A stretch of 56,970 nucleotides of DNA from Pseudomonas sp. CROZ-RG-20F-R04-15 (GTDB lineage Bacteria > Pseudomonadota > Gammaproteobacteria > Pseudomonadales > Pseudomonadaceae). The stretch lies in assembly GCF_022662375.1 (NCBI RefSeq), contig NZ_JAKNQL010000033.1, forward strand, positions 1 through 56,970, read 5' to 3'. Every line of letters begins with the position of its first letter. The first letter of the stretch is position 1. Under the pieces are notes generated by a model, which worked only from the letters and a program-made list of their open reading frames with translations, was not told the origin of the DNA and searched no databases. Shown one piece after another: positions 47,467 to 56,921 of this stretch. The position numbers were made by a program, and so were the translations under genes.

Positions 47467-49467
47467 ATGAGTGCATCGTCCACCCCCGCCAGCGGTCTGG
47501 TGCGCATGAATCCGCCGGTGTTCTACTTCGCCGCGACGGTCATTCTGCTGTTTGGTCTCGTTGTCATCGCCATGCCTGAACAGGCCGGCGCCTGGTTACT
47601 GGAAGCGCAAAACTGGGCGGCCAACACGGTCGGCTGGTACTACATGCTCGCGATGACCCTGTATCTGGTCTTCGTGGTGGTCACCGCCTTATCTGGCTAC
47701 GGCAAGATAAAACTCGGTGCCGACCACGACGAACCCGAATTCAGTTACCTGTCCTGGGCCGGCATGCTGTTCGCCGCCGGGATCAGCATCACGCTGTTCT
47801 TCTTCTGCGTCTCTGAACCGCTGACCCACATGCTGCAGCCGCCGCAAGGCGAGGCCGGCACGGCGGATGCGGCGCGTCAGGCGATGCAGATTCTGTTCTT
47901 GCACTGGGGCCTGCATGGCTGGGGCGTGTTCGCCTTCGTCGGCATGGCGTTGGCCTATTTCGCTTACCGTCACAACCTGCCGCTGGCCTTGCGTTCGGCG
48001 CTGTATCCGCTGATCGGCAAGCGCATCAACGGCCCGATCGGTTACGCGGTGGACGGCTTCGGCATCATCGCCACGGTGTTCGGTCTGGGTGCCGACATGG
48101 GCTTTGGCGTGCTGCACCTCAACTCCGGTCTCGACTACCTGTTCGGCATCGCTCACACCCAGTGGATTCAGGTCGGCCTGATTACGCTGATGATGGGCGC
48201 GGCGATCATCGTTGCGGTTTCCGGCGTCGATAAAGGCGTGCGGGTGATGTCCGACATCAACATGCTGCTGGCTTGTGCGCTGCTGCTGTTCGTGTTGTTC
48301 GCCGGGCCAACCCAGCATCTGCTCAATACCTTGATCCAGAACCTTGGCGACTACCTCGGCGCCTTGCCGATGAAGAGTTTCGACCTCTACGCCTACGACA
48401 AACCGAGCGACTGGCTCGGCGGCTGGACCGTGTTCTACTGGGCCTGGTGGATTGCATGGTCGCCGTTCGTGGGCCTGTTCATCGCACGGATTTCCCGTGG
48501 CCGCACCATCCGCGAATTCGTTTTCGGCGTGCTGTTGATTCCGCTCGGTTTCACCCTCGCGTGGATGTCGATCTTCGGCAACAGCGCCATCGATCAGGTA
48601 CTTAACCACGGCATGAGCGCGCTGGGCATGTCGGCCCTCGACAACCCGTCGATGAGCATTTACCTGCTGCTGGAAACCTATCCATGGAGCAAAACCGTCA
48701 TCGCCGTGACGGTGTTTATCAGCTTCGTATTCTTCGTCACCTCTGCCGACTCCGGCACTGTGGTGCTCTCGACCCTGTCGGCCAAGGGCGGTAGCCCGGA
48801 CGAAGACGGGCCGAAATGGCTGCGGGTGTTCTGGGGCGCGATGACCGCGCTGATCACCAGCGCACTGCTGTTCTCCGGCAGTATCGATGCGCTGAAGTCA
48901 GCGGTGGTGCTGACCTCGTTGCCGTTCTCGCTGATTCTGCTGCTGATGATGTGGGGCCTGCACAAGGCGTTCTATCTGGAGTCGCAGAAACAGATCGCGC
49001 AATTGCATTCGCTGGCCCCGGTCTCCGGTTCGCGGCGCGGCACGGGCGGCTGGCGACAGCGCTTGAGTCAGGCTGTGCATTTCCCGTCGCGGGACGAGGT
49101 GTACCGCTTCATGGACACCACGGTGCGCCCGGCGATTGAAGAAGTGACGGCGGTGTTCGTCGAGAAAGGCCTCAACGTGGTCACCCAACCGGATCCGGCG
49201 AATGACAGCGTCAGCCTCGAAATCGGCCATGGCGATGCGCATCCGTTTATCTATCAGGTGCAAATGCGCGGCTACTTCACGCCGTCGTTCGCGCGGGGTG
49301 GCATGGGTTCGAAGCAGCTCAACAATCGTCGCTACTACCGCGCCGAAGTGCATTTGAGCGAGGGCAGTCAGGACTACGATCTGGTCGGCTACACCAAAGA
49401 GCAGATCATCAACGACATCCTCGATCAGTACGAACGCCATATGCAGTTCCTGCATCTGGTACGTTGA
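47467..49467 (+). CDS. betT: BCCT-family choline transporter, BetT-like
   Basis: 666-residue BCCT carrier with twelve membrane segments. The family signature in segment 8 is present as FYWAWWIAWSPFVGLFIARISRGRTI (aromatic-rich; quoted key part WAWWIAWSPFVG). A cytoplasmic C-terminal tail of about 150 residues follows (from about 510), the osmosensing long-tail form of BetT. It takes up choline with protons or sodium. No betB, betA or betI gene is in the window. GAGGTG precedes the ATG. Choline-O-sulfate could tie it to sulfur use, but no choline sulfatase signature is seen next to it. Confidence 0.86.
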   Translation: MSASSTPASGLVRMNPPVFYFAATVILLFGLVVIAMPEQAGAWLLEAQNWAANTVGWYYMLAMTLYLVFVVVTALSGYGKIKLGADHDEPEFSYLSWAGMLFAAGISITLFFFCVSEPLTHMLQPPQGEAGTADAARQAMQILFLHWGLHGWGVFAFVGMALAYFAYRHNLPLALRSALYPLIGKRINGPIGYAVDGFGIIATVFGLGADMGFGVLHLNSGLDYLFGIAHTQWIQVGLITLMMGAAIIVAVSGVDKGVRVMSDINMLLACALLLFVLFAGPTQHLLNTLIQNLGDYLGALPMKSFDLYAYDKPSDWLGGWTVFYWAWWIAWSPFVGLFIARISRGRTIREFVFGVLLIPLGFTLAWMSIFGNSAIDQVLNHGMSALGMSALDNPSMSIYLLLETYPWSKTVIAVTVFISFVFFVTSADSGTVVLSTLSAKGGSPDEDGPKWLRVFWGAMTALITSALLFSGSIDALKSAVVLTSLPFSLILLLMMWGLHKAFYLESQKQIAQLHSLAPVSGSRRGTGGWRQRLSQAVHFPSRDEVYRFMDTTVRPAIEEVTAVFVEKGLNVVTQPDPANDSVSLEIGHGDAHPFIYQVQMRGYFTPSFARGGMGSKQLNNRRYYRAEVHLSEGSQDYDLVGYTKEQIINDILDQYERHMQFLHLVR

Positions 49468-49491
49468 TCGGCGGCTGGGCGCCGGGACGTT

Positions 49492-49752
49492 TTACGACTC
49501 GGCGCTCAGCACCATGAACAACACCATCGCCGCCATCGGCACGCCGAACACCGCACTGCCAATGGCTATTTCCGACCCCAGCGGCTCACCGGCGTGCACC
49601 ACACCCACCGCGCCGTTAATCACCGTCAACGCCAGCCACAGCGCGGCGAAGCCGTAGGCCATGGTCTGGCGGCTGAAGCCGATACGCTCGCCGATGTACA
49701 GCATCAGCGCGAGCAGGACCAGGCCGAAGAAAATGATGATGGCGGTGTGCAT
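49492..49752 (-). CDS. Small membrane protein of unknown function
   Basis: 86 residues with three predicted membrane segments (IIIFFGLVLLALMLYIG, MAYGFAALWLALTVINGAVGVV, AVFGVPMAAMVLFMVLSA). No known motif. Convergent with betT, 24 bases from its stop. The frame stays open for 22 codons upstream, but these come from the REP doublet. Such small three-helix proteins are common in Pseudomonas. Confidence 0.68.
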   Translation of the reverse strand: MHTAIIIFFGLVLLALMLYIGERIGFSRQTMAYGFAALWLALTVINGAVGVVHAGEPLGSEIAIGSAVFGVPMAAMVLFMVLSAES

Positions 49753-49795
49753 GGGGCGTTCTGCCTGATGGAGGTGCAGTGTCGGGAAGAGCCCC

Positions 49796-49886
49796 TTCGC
49801 GAGCAGGCTCGCTCCCACAATGGATCTCGGCTGGACATAAATTTATGTACACAGGAAATCCCTGTGGGAGCGAGCCTGCTCGCGAA
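49796..49886. repeat. REP doublet (inverted pair)
   Basis: TTCGCGAGCAGGCTCGCTCC and inverse, with a longer centre (about 43 bases) than most copies here. Between the small membrane protein and the end of the LacI-type regulator gene. Confidence 0.93.
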
Positions 49887-49940
49887 AGGGCCACCTCTGT
49901 GTCCTTTAGAGCATAGACAATCCGGCCCCTGCCATATTCA

Positions 49941-50978
49941 TCAGGTACTTTCGCGTTCGATGACTTGGCACTGCAGCAGATTCAGCCGCTGCAATTCGTC
50001 GCTCGGCAATACCCCAAGGCTTTCCAGTACGCGGGTTGCAGCCAGTACGCCGATCTCCAGTGCCGGTGGTTTGATCGTGCTCAGGCTCGGCAGCAGCATC
50101 TCGGCGAAGGGGTAATCGCCGAAGCCGAGGACGGCGCAGTCTTCGGGGATTTTCAGGCCTGCGCGTTGCCCGGCGAGCAAGCCGCCGGCGGCGAGATTGT
50201 CGTTGGCGAAGATGATTGCATCGGGGCGCGGTGAGGCGTTCATCAGGGCGTCCATCGCCTGTTTGCCGGCTTCGAACGGTGCGCGATCGGCATCGGGTGC
50301 AAACACCCACGGCTTCAGACCGGATTCGCGCAGGGTCGCGGCATAGCCGTCACGGCGCTCCAGTGCGCTGAGGTCTCCCGGCGCACTGTTCTGCACGAAG
50401 GCGATACGTTGGTAGCCTTTTCCGAGTAGATATCGGGCGGCCGTCACGCCTACTTCAAAATGCGAAAAGCCGATCTGCATCGGTTCGCGATCCGGCTGGT
50501 AATCCCAGGTTTCAATCACCGGAATATCCGCCTCGGCGATCATCTTTTCCGTACCCGCACTGTGAAAGTGACTGGTCAGCACCAGCGCTGCTGGCGACCA
50601 GCCGAGAAACGCACGTACGGCGTTTTCTTCTTGTTCAGTGCTGAAGTAACTCGACGCCAGCAACAGCTGATAGCCATGGCGGCTAAGCGTATCGCTGAAG
50701 CCTTGAATGGTATTGGCGAAGATCGGCCCGGAGATGTTCGGGATCACCATGCCGACGATTTTCCCCCGCGCCGAGGCCAGCCCACCGGCCACCAGATTCG
50801 GCACGTAACCCAACTGTGCCACCACCGCCGCAATCCGTTCGCGACGTTCGGGCGAAACCTGCTCGGGCTGATTGAAATAGCGCGACACGGTAATCGCCGA
50901 AACCCCAGCCTCACGTGCCACCGCATTCAGGGTCACACGTCCGGCGCCACGGCGTTTGCGCTGTTTCTCTTCGCTCAA
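49941..50978 (-). CDS. LacI-family transcriptional regulator
   Basis: 345 residues. Helix-turn-helix LNAVAREAGVSAITVSRYFN is followed by the hinge helix region VPNLVAGGLASARG and a periplasmic-binding-protein-like effector domain. The closest known type by look is GntR of gluconate genes. Start codon choice: TTG with AGGAT seven bases ahead; a TTG eight codons further upstream is also open. Divergent from a TonB receptor gene, with a palindrome in the shared upstream region, so it probably represses the receptor-monooxygenase pair and itself. A LacI protein at an organosulfur-type module is unusual. Confidence 0.82.
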   Translation of the reverse strand: MSEEKQRKRRGAGRVTLNAVAREAGVSAITVSRYFNQPEQVSPERRERIAAVVAQLGYVPNLVAGGLASARGKIVGMVIPNISGPIFANTIQGFSDTLSRHGYQLLLASSYFSTEQEENAVRAFLGWSPAALVLTSHFHSAGTEKMIAEADIPVIETWDYQPDREPMQIGFSHFEVGVTAARYLLGKGYQRIAFVQNSAPGDLSALERRDGYAATLRESGLKPWVFAPDADRAPFEAGKQAMDALMNASPRPDAIIFANDNLAAGGLLAGQRAGLKIPEDCAVLGFGDYPFAEMLLPSLSTIKPPALEIGVLAATRVLESLGVLPSDELQRLNLLQCQVIEREST

Positions 50979-51065
50979 GGCTCGATCCTTCTTAAAAACC
51001 AAATCGCATATAAAAGTAATTTTTCAGTATTGGACGCTCTATGTACGGCTTGCCAATACTGTCGA

Positions 51066-51079
51066 TGGTAGCGCTAACA
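51066..51079. promoter_or_regulatory. Candidate LacI-family operator
   Basis: TGGTAGCGCTAACA is a near-perfect 14-base palindrome with the central CG typical of LacI/GntR-family sites. It lies about 90 bases from the regulator start and 105 bases from the TonB receptor start. Confidence 0.55.
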
Positions 51080-51184
51080 AAGCGCGCTGTCTGCTACTCG
51101 CTCGAGCGAATGCCCAAGACACCGATTCAGGCGCTGTCGTCGCAGAACGGCAGCGGTTAAGGGCCAATTTCGAGCGGGCAGAGC

Positions 51185-53410
51185 ATGCACAATATTCCTG
51201 GGGCGACACACACACTGGCGCAGTCGATTCGCGCCGCAGGCTGGTTATTCACGGGATTGGCGGCGCTGCCGCTGCCCAATGCCTTCGCCGCTGATAGCAG
51301 CGAGCAAGAGCTGACACTGAAGTCGGTGACCGTCACCGCTACTCGCCGCGAAGAGTCGTTGCAAAAAGTACCGGTCGCGGTTTCGGTCATCGATGGCGAA
51401 CAACTGGAGCGCGACAACCGCAACGGCGTAGCGAGCATCGTCCAGCAAGTGCCGTCGCTGAACTTCCGCACCGGCGCGTCGAACAAAGACACCTCGCTGT
51501 TCGTGCGCGGCGTCGGCACGATTTCCACCTCGCCGGGCGTCGAGCCGACTGTGGCCACGGTGATCGACGGCGTGGTCTACGCGCGTCCCGGCCAATCCAC
51601 TCTCGACTTGCTGGATCTGGAGCGCGTCGAAGTATTGCGCGGCCCACAGGGCACACTGTTCGGCAAAAACGCCTCGGCCGGTGTACTCAACATCACCAGC
51701 AAAGCACCGACCGCCGAAACCCACGGTTACATCGACCAGTCGTACTACAGCGGCAACGAAAGTCGCACCCGATTCGGCATTGGCGGCAGCCTGATTCCGG
51801 AGACGTTGAAAGGCTCGATCAGCACCCTGTTCGGCAGCTACGACGGTAACGTCGACAACCAACACAACGGTCAGGAGGTCAACGGCTACAACCATCGCGG
51901 CGTACGCGGCAAACTCGAATTCACTCCGAATGACGACGTCACTTTCACGCTGATCGCCGACTACATGCAGTCCCACGACGACGGCCCCAACGGCGTGGTC
52001 AGCAAGTCGCTGACCCCGGCCTTCGCCAATGCGCTAAGCCCGGTCAATGCGAGCAGCCACAACCGTGACATCAACACCGACACCCGTTCACACGTCGAGG
52101 ACATCAACAAAGGTTTGTCCGGCCAGCTCGACTGGCAACTGGGCGATTACACGCTGACATCGATCACCGCATGGCGTGGCTGGGACAATACGCAGTATCA
52201 GGATGGCGACCGTCTCGGCACGGTAACCGCAGCGTTTCCGGGCACCGCGGACAAGGGCGATCTGGCCTTCGATCAATACTCGCAAGAGCTGCGTCTGGCT
52301 TCACCGAAGGGTGAGTTCCTCGAATACGTCGGTGGCCTGTTCTACATGCACGGCAAGGACGACGAGACGTATCAGCGCACGCTGACAACGACCACGCGCA
52401 GCGACCGTGGCGTCGCCAATTACAGCACCACCAGCGACAGTTATGCCGTGTTCGGCGAGAGCACACTGAACTTCACCTCCGACTTTCGCGGCATCGCCGG
52501 CCTGCGCTACACCCACGATGATCTCGAATACGATCACCGCCGCGTCTCGACTTCGGCGACCACGGTCAGCGGCATTCAACCGGCCACCAGCAGTTCCGGT
52601 TCAGTGGACGAAGACGGTTGGTCCGGCCGCCTCGGTGTGCAATACGACTTGAGCGATGCGGTCACCACTTACTTGACCTACTCGCGCGGCTACAAAGGCC
52701 CGGCCTACAACGTGTTCTTCAACATGCAGCCGCGCGATACTGAAGCGCTGAAACCGGAGACCTCGAACACCTGGGAGGCGGGCATCAAAGCCACGTCCTG
52801 GAACAATCGCCTGACCACCAACCTCGCGGTATTCCACAGCGAGTACGACAACTATCAGGCGAACTTCTTCGACACCGTCGCCGGCCAGGTCGTAACGCGT
52901 CTGATCAACGCCGGCAGCGTCAGCACCGAAGGCGTCGAACTCGACTACGCCTTGCAGGCGACCCAGCAATTGAAGCTGTCCGGCGCACTGGCGTACACCC
53001 GCGCGCGCATCGACGAGTTCGCCTGCCCGGCGGGCGCGGCGGCGTCGTGCAACGTCAACGGCAAACCGCTGCCGTTCAGTCCGGACTGGAAAAGCTACGT
53101 ACGCGCCGACTACAGCATCCCGCTGGATAACGGCCTTGATATCGAACTCGGCACCGATTACAGCTGGCAGAGCGAAGTGCAGTACGACATCAGCCAGAAC
53201 GTCGACACCAAGCAGGGCGCCTACGGTCTGTGGAACGCCAGTGTTGCGCTGGCCGATTACAGCAATGGCTGGCGCGTGGCACTGCTGGGCAAAAACCTCA
53301 CCGACAAATCTTATTCGCCATTGCTTGCCAGCGGCGGTAACTACATTTATCGCGCCGTGCCCCGGGATGACGAGCGCTATTTTGGCGTGCAACTGCGCAA
53401 GGATTTCTGA
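51185..53410 (+). CDS. TonB-dependent outer membrane receptor
   Basis: 741 residues. Signal peptide of about 37 residues (GWLFTGLAALPLPNAFA), TonB box-like KSVTVTATRR, plug domain with FVRGVG and LRGPQGTLFGKNASAGVLNI, and a barrel ending QLRKDF. Related in general build to the receptor at 10.6 kb. The FMN monooxygenase gene begins one base after its stop, so the pair is co-transcribed and the receptor probably takes up the monooxygenase substrate or its precursor. The ribosome-binding site is weak. Confidence 0.85.
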   Translation: MHNIPGATHTLAQSIRAAGWLFTGLAALPLPNAFAADSSEQELTLKSVTVTATRREESLQKVPVAVSVIDGEQLERDNRNGVASIVQQVPSLNFRTGASNKDTSLFVRGVGTISTSPGVEPTVATVIDGVVYARPGQSTLDLLDLERVEVLRGPQGTLFGKNASAGVLNITSKAPTAETHGYIDQSYYSGNESRTRFGIGGSLIPETLKGSISTLFGSYDGNVDNQHNGQEVNGYNHRGVRGKLEFTPNDDVTFTLIADYMQSHDDGPNGVVSKSLTPAFANALSPVNASSHNRDINTDTRSHVEDINKGLSGQLDWQLGDYTLTSITAWRGWDNTQYQDGDRLGTVTAAFPGTADKGDLAFDQYSQELRLASPKGEFLEYVGGLFYMHGKDDETYQRTLTTTTRSDRGVANYSTTSDSYAVFGESTLNFTSDFRGIAGLRYTHDDLEYDHRRVSTSATTVSGIQPATSSSGSVDEDGWSGRLGVQYDLSDAVTTYLTYSRGYKGPAYNVFFNMQPRDTEALKPETSNTWEAGIKATSWNNRLTTNLAVFHSEYDNYQANFFDTVAGQVVTRLINAGSVSTEGVELDYALQATQQLKLSGALAYTRARIDEFACPAGAAASCNVNGKPLPFSPDWKSYVRADYSIPLDNGLDIELGTDYSWQSEVQYDISQNVDTKQGAYGLWNASVALADYSNGWRVALLGKNLTDKSYSPLLASGGNYIYRAVPRDDERYFGVQLRKDF

Positions 53411-53411
53411 G

Positions 53412-54731
53412 ATGAGCAGACAGTTGAAACTCGGCGCATTCCTCATGGCCACCGGGCACCACGTGGCGGCGTGGCGTCATCCTGAGGTGCCGGCCAATGC
53501 GGGACTGGATTTCGCCCATTACAAGCGGCTGGCGCAGATTGCCGAGGCGGCGAAGTTCGATGCGTTGTTTGTTGCTGACAGTGTTGCCGCGCCGACCCAG
53601 GACATCGCCAGTCGCATGGCGCGCTCCGATCACTTTGAACCGTTGACGTTGCTCTCTGCACTGAGTGCAGTGACCGAACACATAGGCCTGATCGCCACGG
53701 CCACCACCAGCTACAACGAGCCGTATCACGTGGCGCGCAAATTCGCTTCGCTCGATCACCTGTCGGGTGGGCGCGCGGGGTGGAATCTGGTGACGTCGGA
53801 CAATGCTGCCGAAGCGCTGAATTTCGGGCGTGACGAACACATCGGCCACGCCGAACGCTACAGCCGAGCCCGCGAGTTTCATCAGGTGGTGACCGGGCTT
53901 TGGGACAGCTGGGAGGATGATGCCTTCATTCGCGACAAGGCCAGCGGGGCGTATTACGACCCTGCGAAATTGCACGTGCTGGATCACGTCGGCGACCACT
54001 TCCGGGTCAAAGGCCCGCTGAACGTCGCGCGTTCACCGCAGGGGCAACCGGTGATCGTGCAGGCCGGTTCTTCCGAAACCGGGCGCGAATTGGCAGCGCA
54101 GACCGCTGAGGTGGTGTTCACCGCGCAGACCTCTCTGGCCAACGCTCAGGCGTTCTACGCCGACCTCAAAGCACGTTTGCCCAAGTACGGTCGCAGCGCC
54201 GATGCACTGAAAATCATGCCCGGGGTTTTCGTCGTGGTCGGCGGCACCGAAGCCGAAGCGCGGGAAAAATGTGAAACGTTTCAGCAATTAGTCGAACCCG
54301 AGGTTGGCGTCGCCTTGCTTGGGCGTATGCTGGGCAACTTCGATTTGTCGAAGTACCCGCTGGACGGGCCGTTGCCGGACTTGCCGCTGACGGAAAGCGG
54401 TCAGCAGAGCCGTCAGAAACTGCTCACTGAGCTGGCGGGGCGGGAGAACCTGAGCCTTGTCGAACTGGGGCGCAAGATTGCTGGCGGACGCGGGCATTAC
54501 AGCCTGGTCGGTACGCCGCAGCAGATCGCTGATCGCTTGCAGGAATGGTTCGAACAGGGCGCTGCGGACGGCTTCAACGTGCTGGTGCCGCACCTGCCGG
54601 GCGGACTTGAAGACTTTGCCAATGGCGTGGTCCCGGAACTGCAACGGCGTGGGCTGTTCAGAACGGAGTATGAGGGCCGGACGTTGCGCGAGAACCTTGG
54701 CCTGGCCCGACCCGGCAATCGATTTGTGTAA
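53412..54731 (+). CDS. FMN-dependent monooxygenase, NtaA/SnaA/DszA family
   Basis: 439-residue LLM flavin monooxygenase. FDALFVADSVAAP, KFASLDHLSGGRAGWNLVTS, PVIVQAGSSETGRELAAQTA and the terminal RGLFRTEYEGRTLRENLGL are family hallmarks. It starts MSRQLKLGAFLMATGHHVAA, which is a second, distinct subgroup from the one at 37.2 kb. An open frame extends 92 codons upstream inside the receptor gene, but the ATG right after the receptor stop is natural. Substrate unknown; likely an organosulfur compound, or an aminocarboxylate. Confidence 0.85.
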   Translation: MSRQLKLGAFLMATGHHVAAWRHPEVPANAGLDFAHYKRLAQIAEAAKFDALFVADSVAAPTQDIASRMARSDHFEPLTLLSALSAVTEHIGLIATATTSYNEPYHVARKFASLDHLSGGRAGWNLVTSDNAAEALNFGRDEHIGHAERYSRAREFHQVVTGLWDSWEDDAFIRDKASGAYYDPAKLHVLDHVGDHFRVKGPLNVARSPQGQPVIVQAGSSETGRELAAQTAEVVFTAQTSLANAQAFYADLKARLPKYGRSADALKIMPGVFVVVGGTEAEAREKCETFQQLVEPEVGVALLGRMLGNFDLSKYPLDGPLPDLPLTESGQQSRQKLLTELAGRENLSLVELGRKIAGGRGHYSLVGTPQQIADRLQEWFEQGAADGFNVLVPHLPGGLEDFANGVVPELQRRGLFRTEYEGRTLRENLGLARPGNRFV

Positions 54732-54736
54732 CACCC

Positions 54737-54800
54737 TTCGCGAGCAAGCTCGCTCCCACAGGAGACTGCATTCCAATATGGGAGCGAGCTTGCTCGCGAA
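54737..54800. repeat. REP doublet (inverted pair)
   Basis: TTCGCGAGCAAGCTCGCTCC and inverse with a short centre, directly after the monooxygenase gene. Confidence 0.93.
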
Positions 54801-54840
54801 GCAGTCGACACCCATTTCAAGACAGACAAGAGAGGATTCG

Positions 54841-55878
54841 ATGACTTACACCGCTGCCGAAAACCGCTATGACTCCATCCCTTACCGCCGCGTCGGGCGC
54901 AGCGGTCTGGTGCTGCCGGCGTTGTCGCTGGGCCTGTGGCATAACTTCGGTGACAGCACGCCGATCGACACTCAGCGCGCCTTGTTGCGCACCGCGTTCG
55001 ACCTGGGCATCAACCACTTCGACCTGGCCAACAACTACGGCCCGCCCTACGGCAGCGCCGAGACTAATTTCGGCCGCTTGCTGCGCGAAGACTTCAAGCA
55101 GTATCGCGACGAGCTGATCATCTCCAGCAAGGCCGGTTGGGACATGTGGCCTGGCCCTTACGGTCAGGGCGGCGGTTCGCGCAAATACGTGCTGGCCAGC
55201 CTCGACCAGAGCCTGCAACGCCTGGGTCTCGACTATGTGGATATCTTCTATTCGCACCGCTTCGACCCGGACACCCCGCTGGAAGAAACCGCCAGTGCCC
55301 TCGCCACCGCCGTGCAGCAGGGCAAGGCGTTGTACATCGGCATCTCGTCGTATTCCGGGGTGAAAACCCGTGAGATCGCTGCATTGCTGAAAGAGTGGAA
55401 AGTACCGCTGCTGATTCATCAGCCGGCGTATAACTTGCTCAATCGTTGGGTGGAAAAAGACCTGCTCGATACTACCGATGAACTCGGTACGGGCGTGATC
55501 GCTTTCACTCCGCTGGCGCAAGGTCTGCTCACCGACAAGTACCTCAACGGCGTACCGGCAGATGCGCGGGTCAATCGTCCGGGCGGTGGTTCGTTGCAGG
55601 CTTCGCACCTGTCAGACGCCAACATTGCTCACGTGCGCGCGTTGAACGAGATCGCCAAGCGCCGTGGTCAGAGCCTGGCGCAACTGGCGCTGGCGTGGAC
55701 GCTGCGTGATCCGAGAGTGACTTCTGCGCTGATTGGTGCGAGCCGGCCGGAGCAGATTATCGAGAACGTCGGGGCGTTGAAGAATTTGAGCTTCAGTGCT
55801 GAAGAGTTGGCGGAGATTGACCGGTTTGCCCAGGAGGGCGGGATCAATCTTTGGGAGAAGCCTTCGACGGCGGAGTAA
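54841..55878 (+). CDS. Aldo/keto reductase, YghZ/MgrA type
   Basis: 345-residue NADPH-dependent reductase with the beta/alpha barrel. The AKR14-like start YRRVGRSGLVLPALSLGLWHN, the catalytic Asp/Tyr pair in FDLANNYGPPYGSAE, Lys in ISSKAGWDMWPGPYG and His in IFYSHRFD, and the NADPH-binding stretch IGASRPEQIIENV fit E. coli YghZ (L-glyceraldehyde 3-phosphate reductase, 346 residues). AGAGAGG precedes the ATG. It may reduce aldehydes released by neighbouring oxygenases, but a general detoxification role is equally possible. Confidence 0.85.
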   Translation: MTYTAAENRYDSIPYRRVGRSGLVLPALSLGLWHNFGDSTPIDTQRALLRTAFDLGINHFDLANNYGPPYGSAETNFGRLLREDFKQYRDELIISSKAGWDMWPGPYGQGGGSRKYVLASLDQSLQRLGLDYVDIFYSHRFDPDTPLEETASALATAVQQGKALYIGISSYSGVKTREIAALLKEWKVPLLIHQPAYNLLNRWVEKDLLDTTDELGTGVIAFTPLAQGLLTDKYLNGVPADARVNRPGGGSLQASHLSDANIAHVRALNEIAKRRGQSLAQLALAWTLRDPRVTSALIGASRPEQIIENVGALKNLSFSAEELAEIDRFAQEGGINLWEKPSTAE

Positions 55879-55882
55879 GTCA

Positions 55883-56060
55883 CCCTCACCCCAGCCCTCT
55901 CCCTGAGGGAGAGGGAGCCGACCGAGGTGTCTTGCGCCATACATCGACCTGAAATACCGAGTCGATTATGGGTTCAGCAAAGCAATATCAAGTCGGCGTA
56001 CCTCCAAAGCATCCCCCAATCAGTCCCCTCTCCCTCCGGGAGAGGGTTAGGGTGAGGGGC
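55883..56060. repeat. Imperfect inverted repeat element, about 178 bp
   Basis: Family of the element at 7491, and close to it in the centre (CATACATCGACCTGAAATAC, AAGTCGGCGTACCTCCAAAG). Ends CCCTCACCCCAGCCCTCTCC and AGAGGGTTAGGGTGAGGGGC. Between convergent genes. Confidence 0.9.
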
Positions 56061-56078
56061 TTTTGGCTTTAAAAGGGC

Positions 56079-56921
56079 TCAACGAAAAAACGGCACATCC
56101 CCCAACACCGTCGCCCGCTGCATCACCCGCCGCGCCGGCCGATAATCATCCACCGCGTAATGCTGCGTCACGCGGTTGTCCCAGAACGCAATATCGTCCT
56201 GCTGCCAACGCCAGCGAATGGTGAATTCCGGCCGCGTCGCATGGGCGAACAGAAACTTCAGAATCGCCTCGCTCTCGGTTTCCGACAGCTCATTGATCTT
56301 CGACGTAAACCCTTCATTGACGAACAACGACCGCCGCCCGCTGACCGGATGCGTACGAATCACCGGGTGTGACAGCGGTGGATTCTTGCGTCGCGCCTCT
56401 TCCCACTGCGCCAACGCTTCCGGCGTATTGCCGTAGCGTTCCAGCGGAAACGAGCGAGTGAAATCATGGGTCGCGGTCAGCCCCTCAAGCAAGCCTTTCA
56501 TCGGCGCCGACAGCGCTTCATACGCAGCAATCCCGCTGGCCCACAACGTGTCGCCACCGAACTCCGGCAGCAACTTGGCGCTGAGCACTGCGCCCATCGC
56601 CGGGGTCGGCAGGAAGGTCACGTCGGTGTGCCAGATCGCGTTGTCACGCACGTCGGTGACGGCGGTGTCGAGAATCAGCACTTCCGGTTGTTCCGGCACG
56701 TTCGGGTAGATCGGATGAATGTGCAGGTCACCAAAGTACGCAGCGAAACGTGCCTGTTGCGGCGGCTCGATTGGCTGATTGCGGAAGAATAAAACCTGAT
56801 ATTTGAGCAACGCTTGCTCGATCGCGTCGCGGTGTTCCAGGCTCAATGGCTGGCTGATGTCGACGCCGCTGATCTGCGCGCCGAGGGCTGAGCTTAATGG
56901 GGTGATGTGCAGGCTGCTCAT
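56079..56921 (-). CDS. tauD: Taurine dioxygenase TauD
   Basis: 280-residue Fe(II)/2-oxoglutarate dioxygenase that turns taurine into aminoacetaldehyde and sulfite. Iron ligands His98 and Asp100 in IWHTDVTFLP and His254 in VTQHYAVDDY; the arginine for 2-oxoglutarate is in RPARRVMQRA. Spacing equals E. coli TauD (99/101/255) shifted by one. It resembles the AtsK of this window but lacks AtsK-specific stretches. Presumably the last gene of a tauABCD operon whose other genes lie beyond the right edge; only 49 bases upstream are visible. Confidence 0.9.
   Translation of the reverse strand: MSSLHITPLSSALGAQISGVDISQPLSLEHRDAIEQALLKYQVLFFRNQPIEPPQQARFAAYFGDLHIHPIYPNVPEQPEVLILDTAVTDVRDNAIWHTDVTFLPTPAMGAVLSAKLLPEFGGDTLWASGIAAYEALSAPMKGLLEGLTATHDFTRSFPLERYGNTPEALAQWEEARRKNPPLSHPVIRTHPVSGRRSLFVNEGFTSKINELSETESEAILKFLFAHATRPEFTIRWRWQQDDIAFWDNRVTQHYAVDDYRPARRVMQRATVLGDVPFFR

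Noticed and set aside
47467..49467. Link of the BCCT transporter to choline sulfatase (betC)
   Set aside because: The only sulfatases in the window are AtsA and a PMH-like enzyme 38 kb or more away; neither can be shown to be choline sulfatase.
53136..53411. 92-codon extension of the FMN monooxygenase
   Set aside because: It lies inside the TonB receptor reading frame; the ATG one base after the receptor stop matches the family start.
5400..54800. Regularly recurring palindromic repeats as a possible CRISPR array
   Set aside because: The units are scattered over 50 kb as inverted pairs, not clustered direct repeats with spacers, and there are no cas genes. They are REP doublets.
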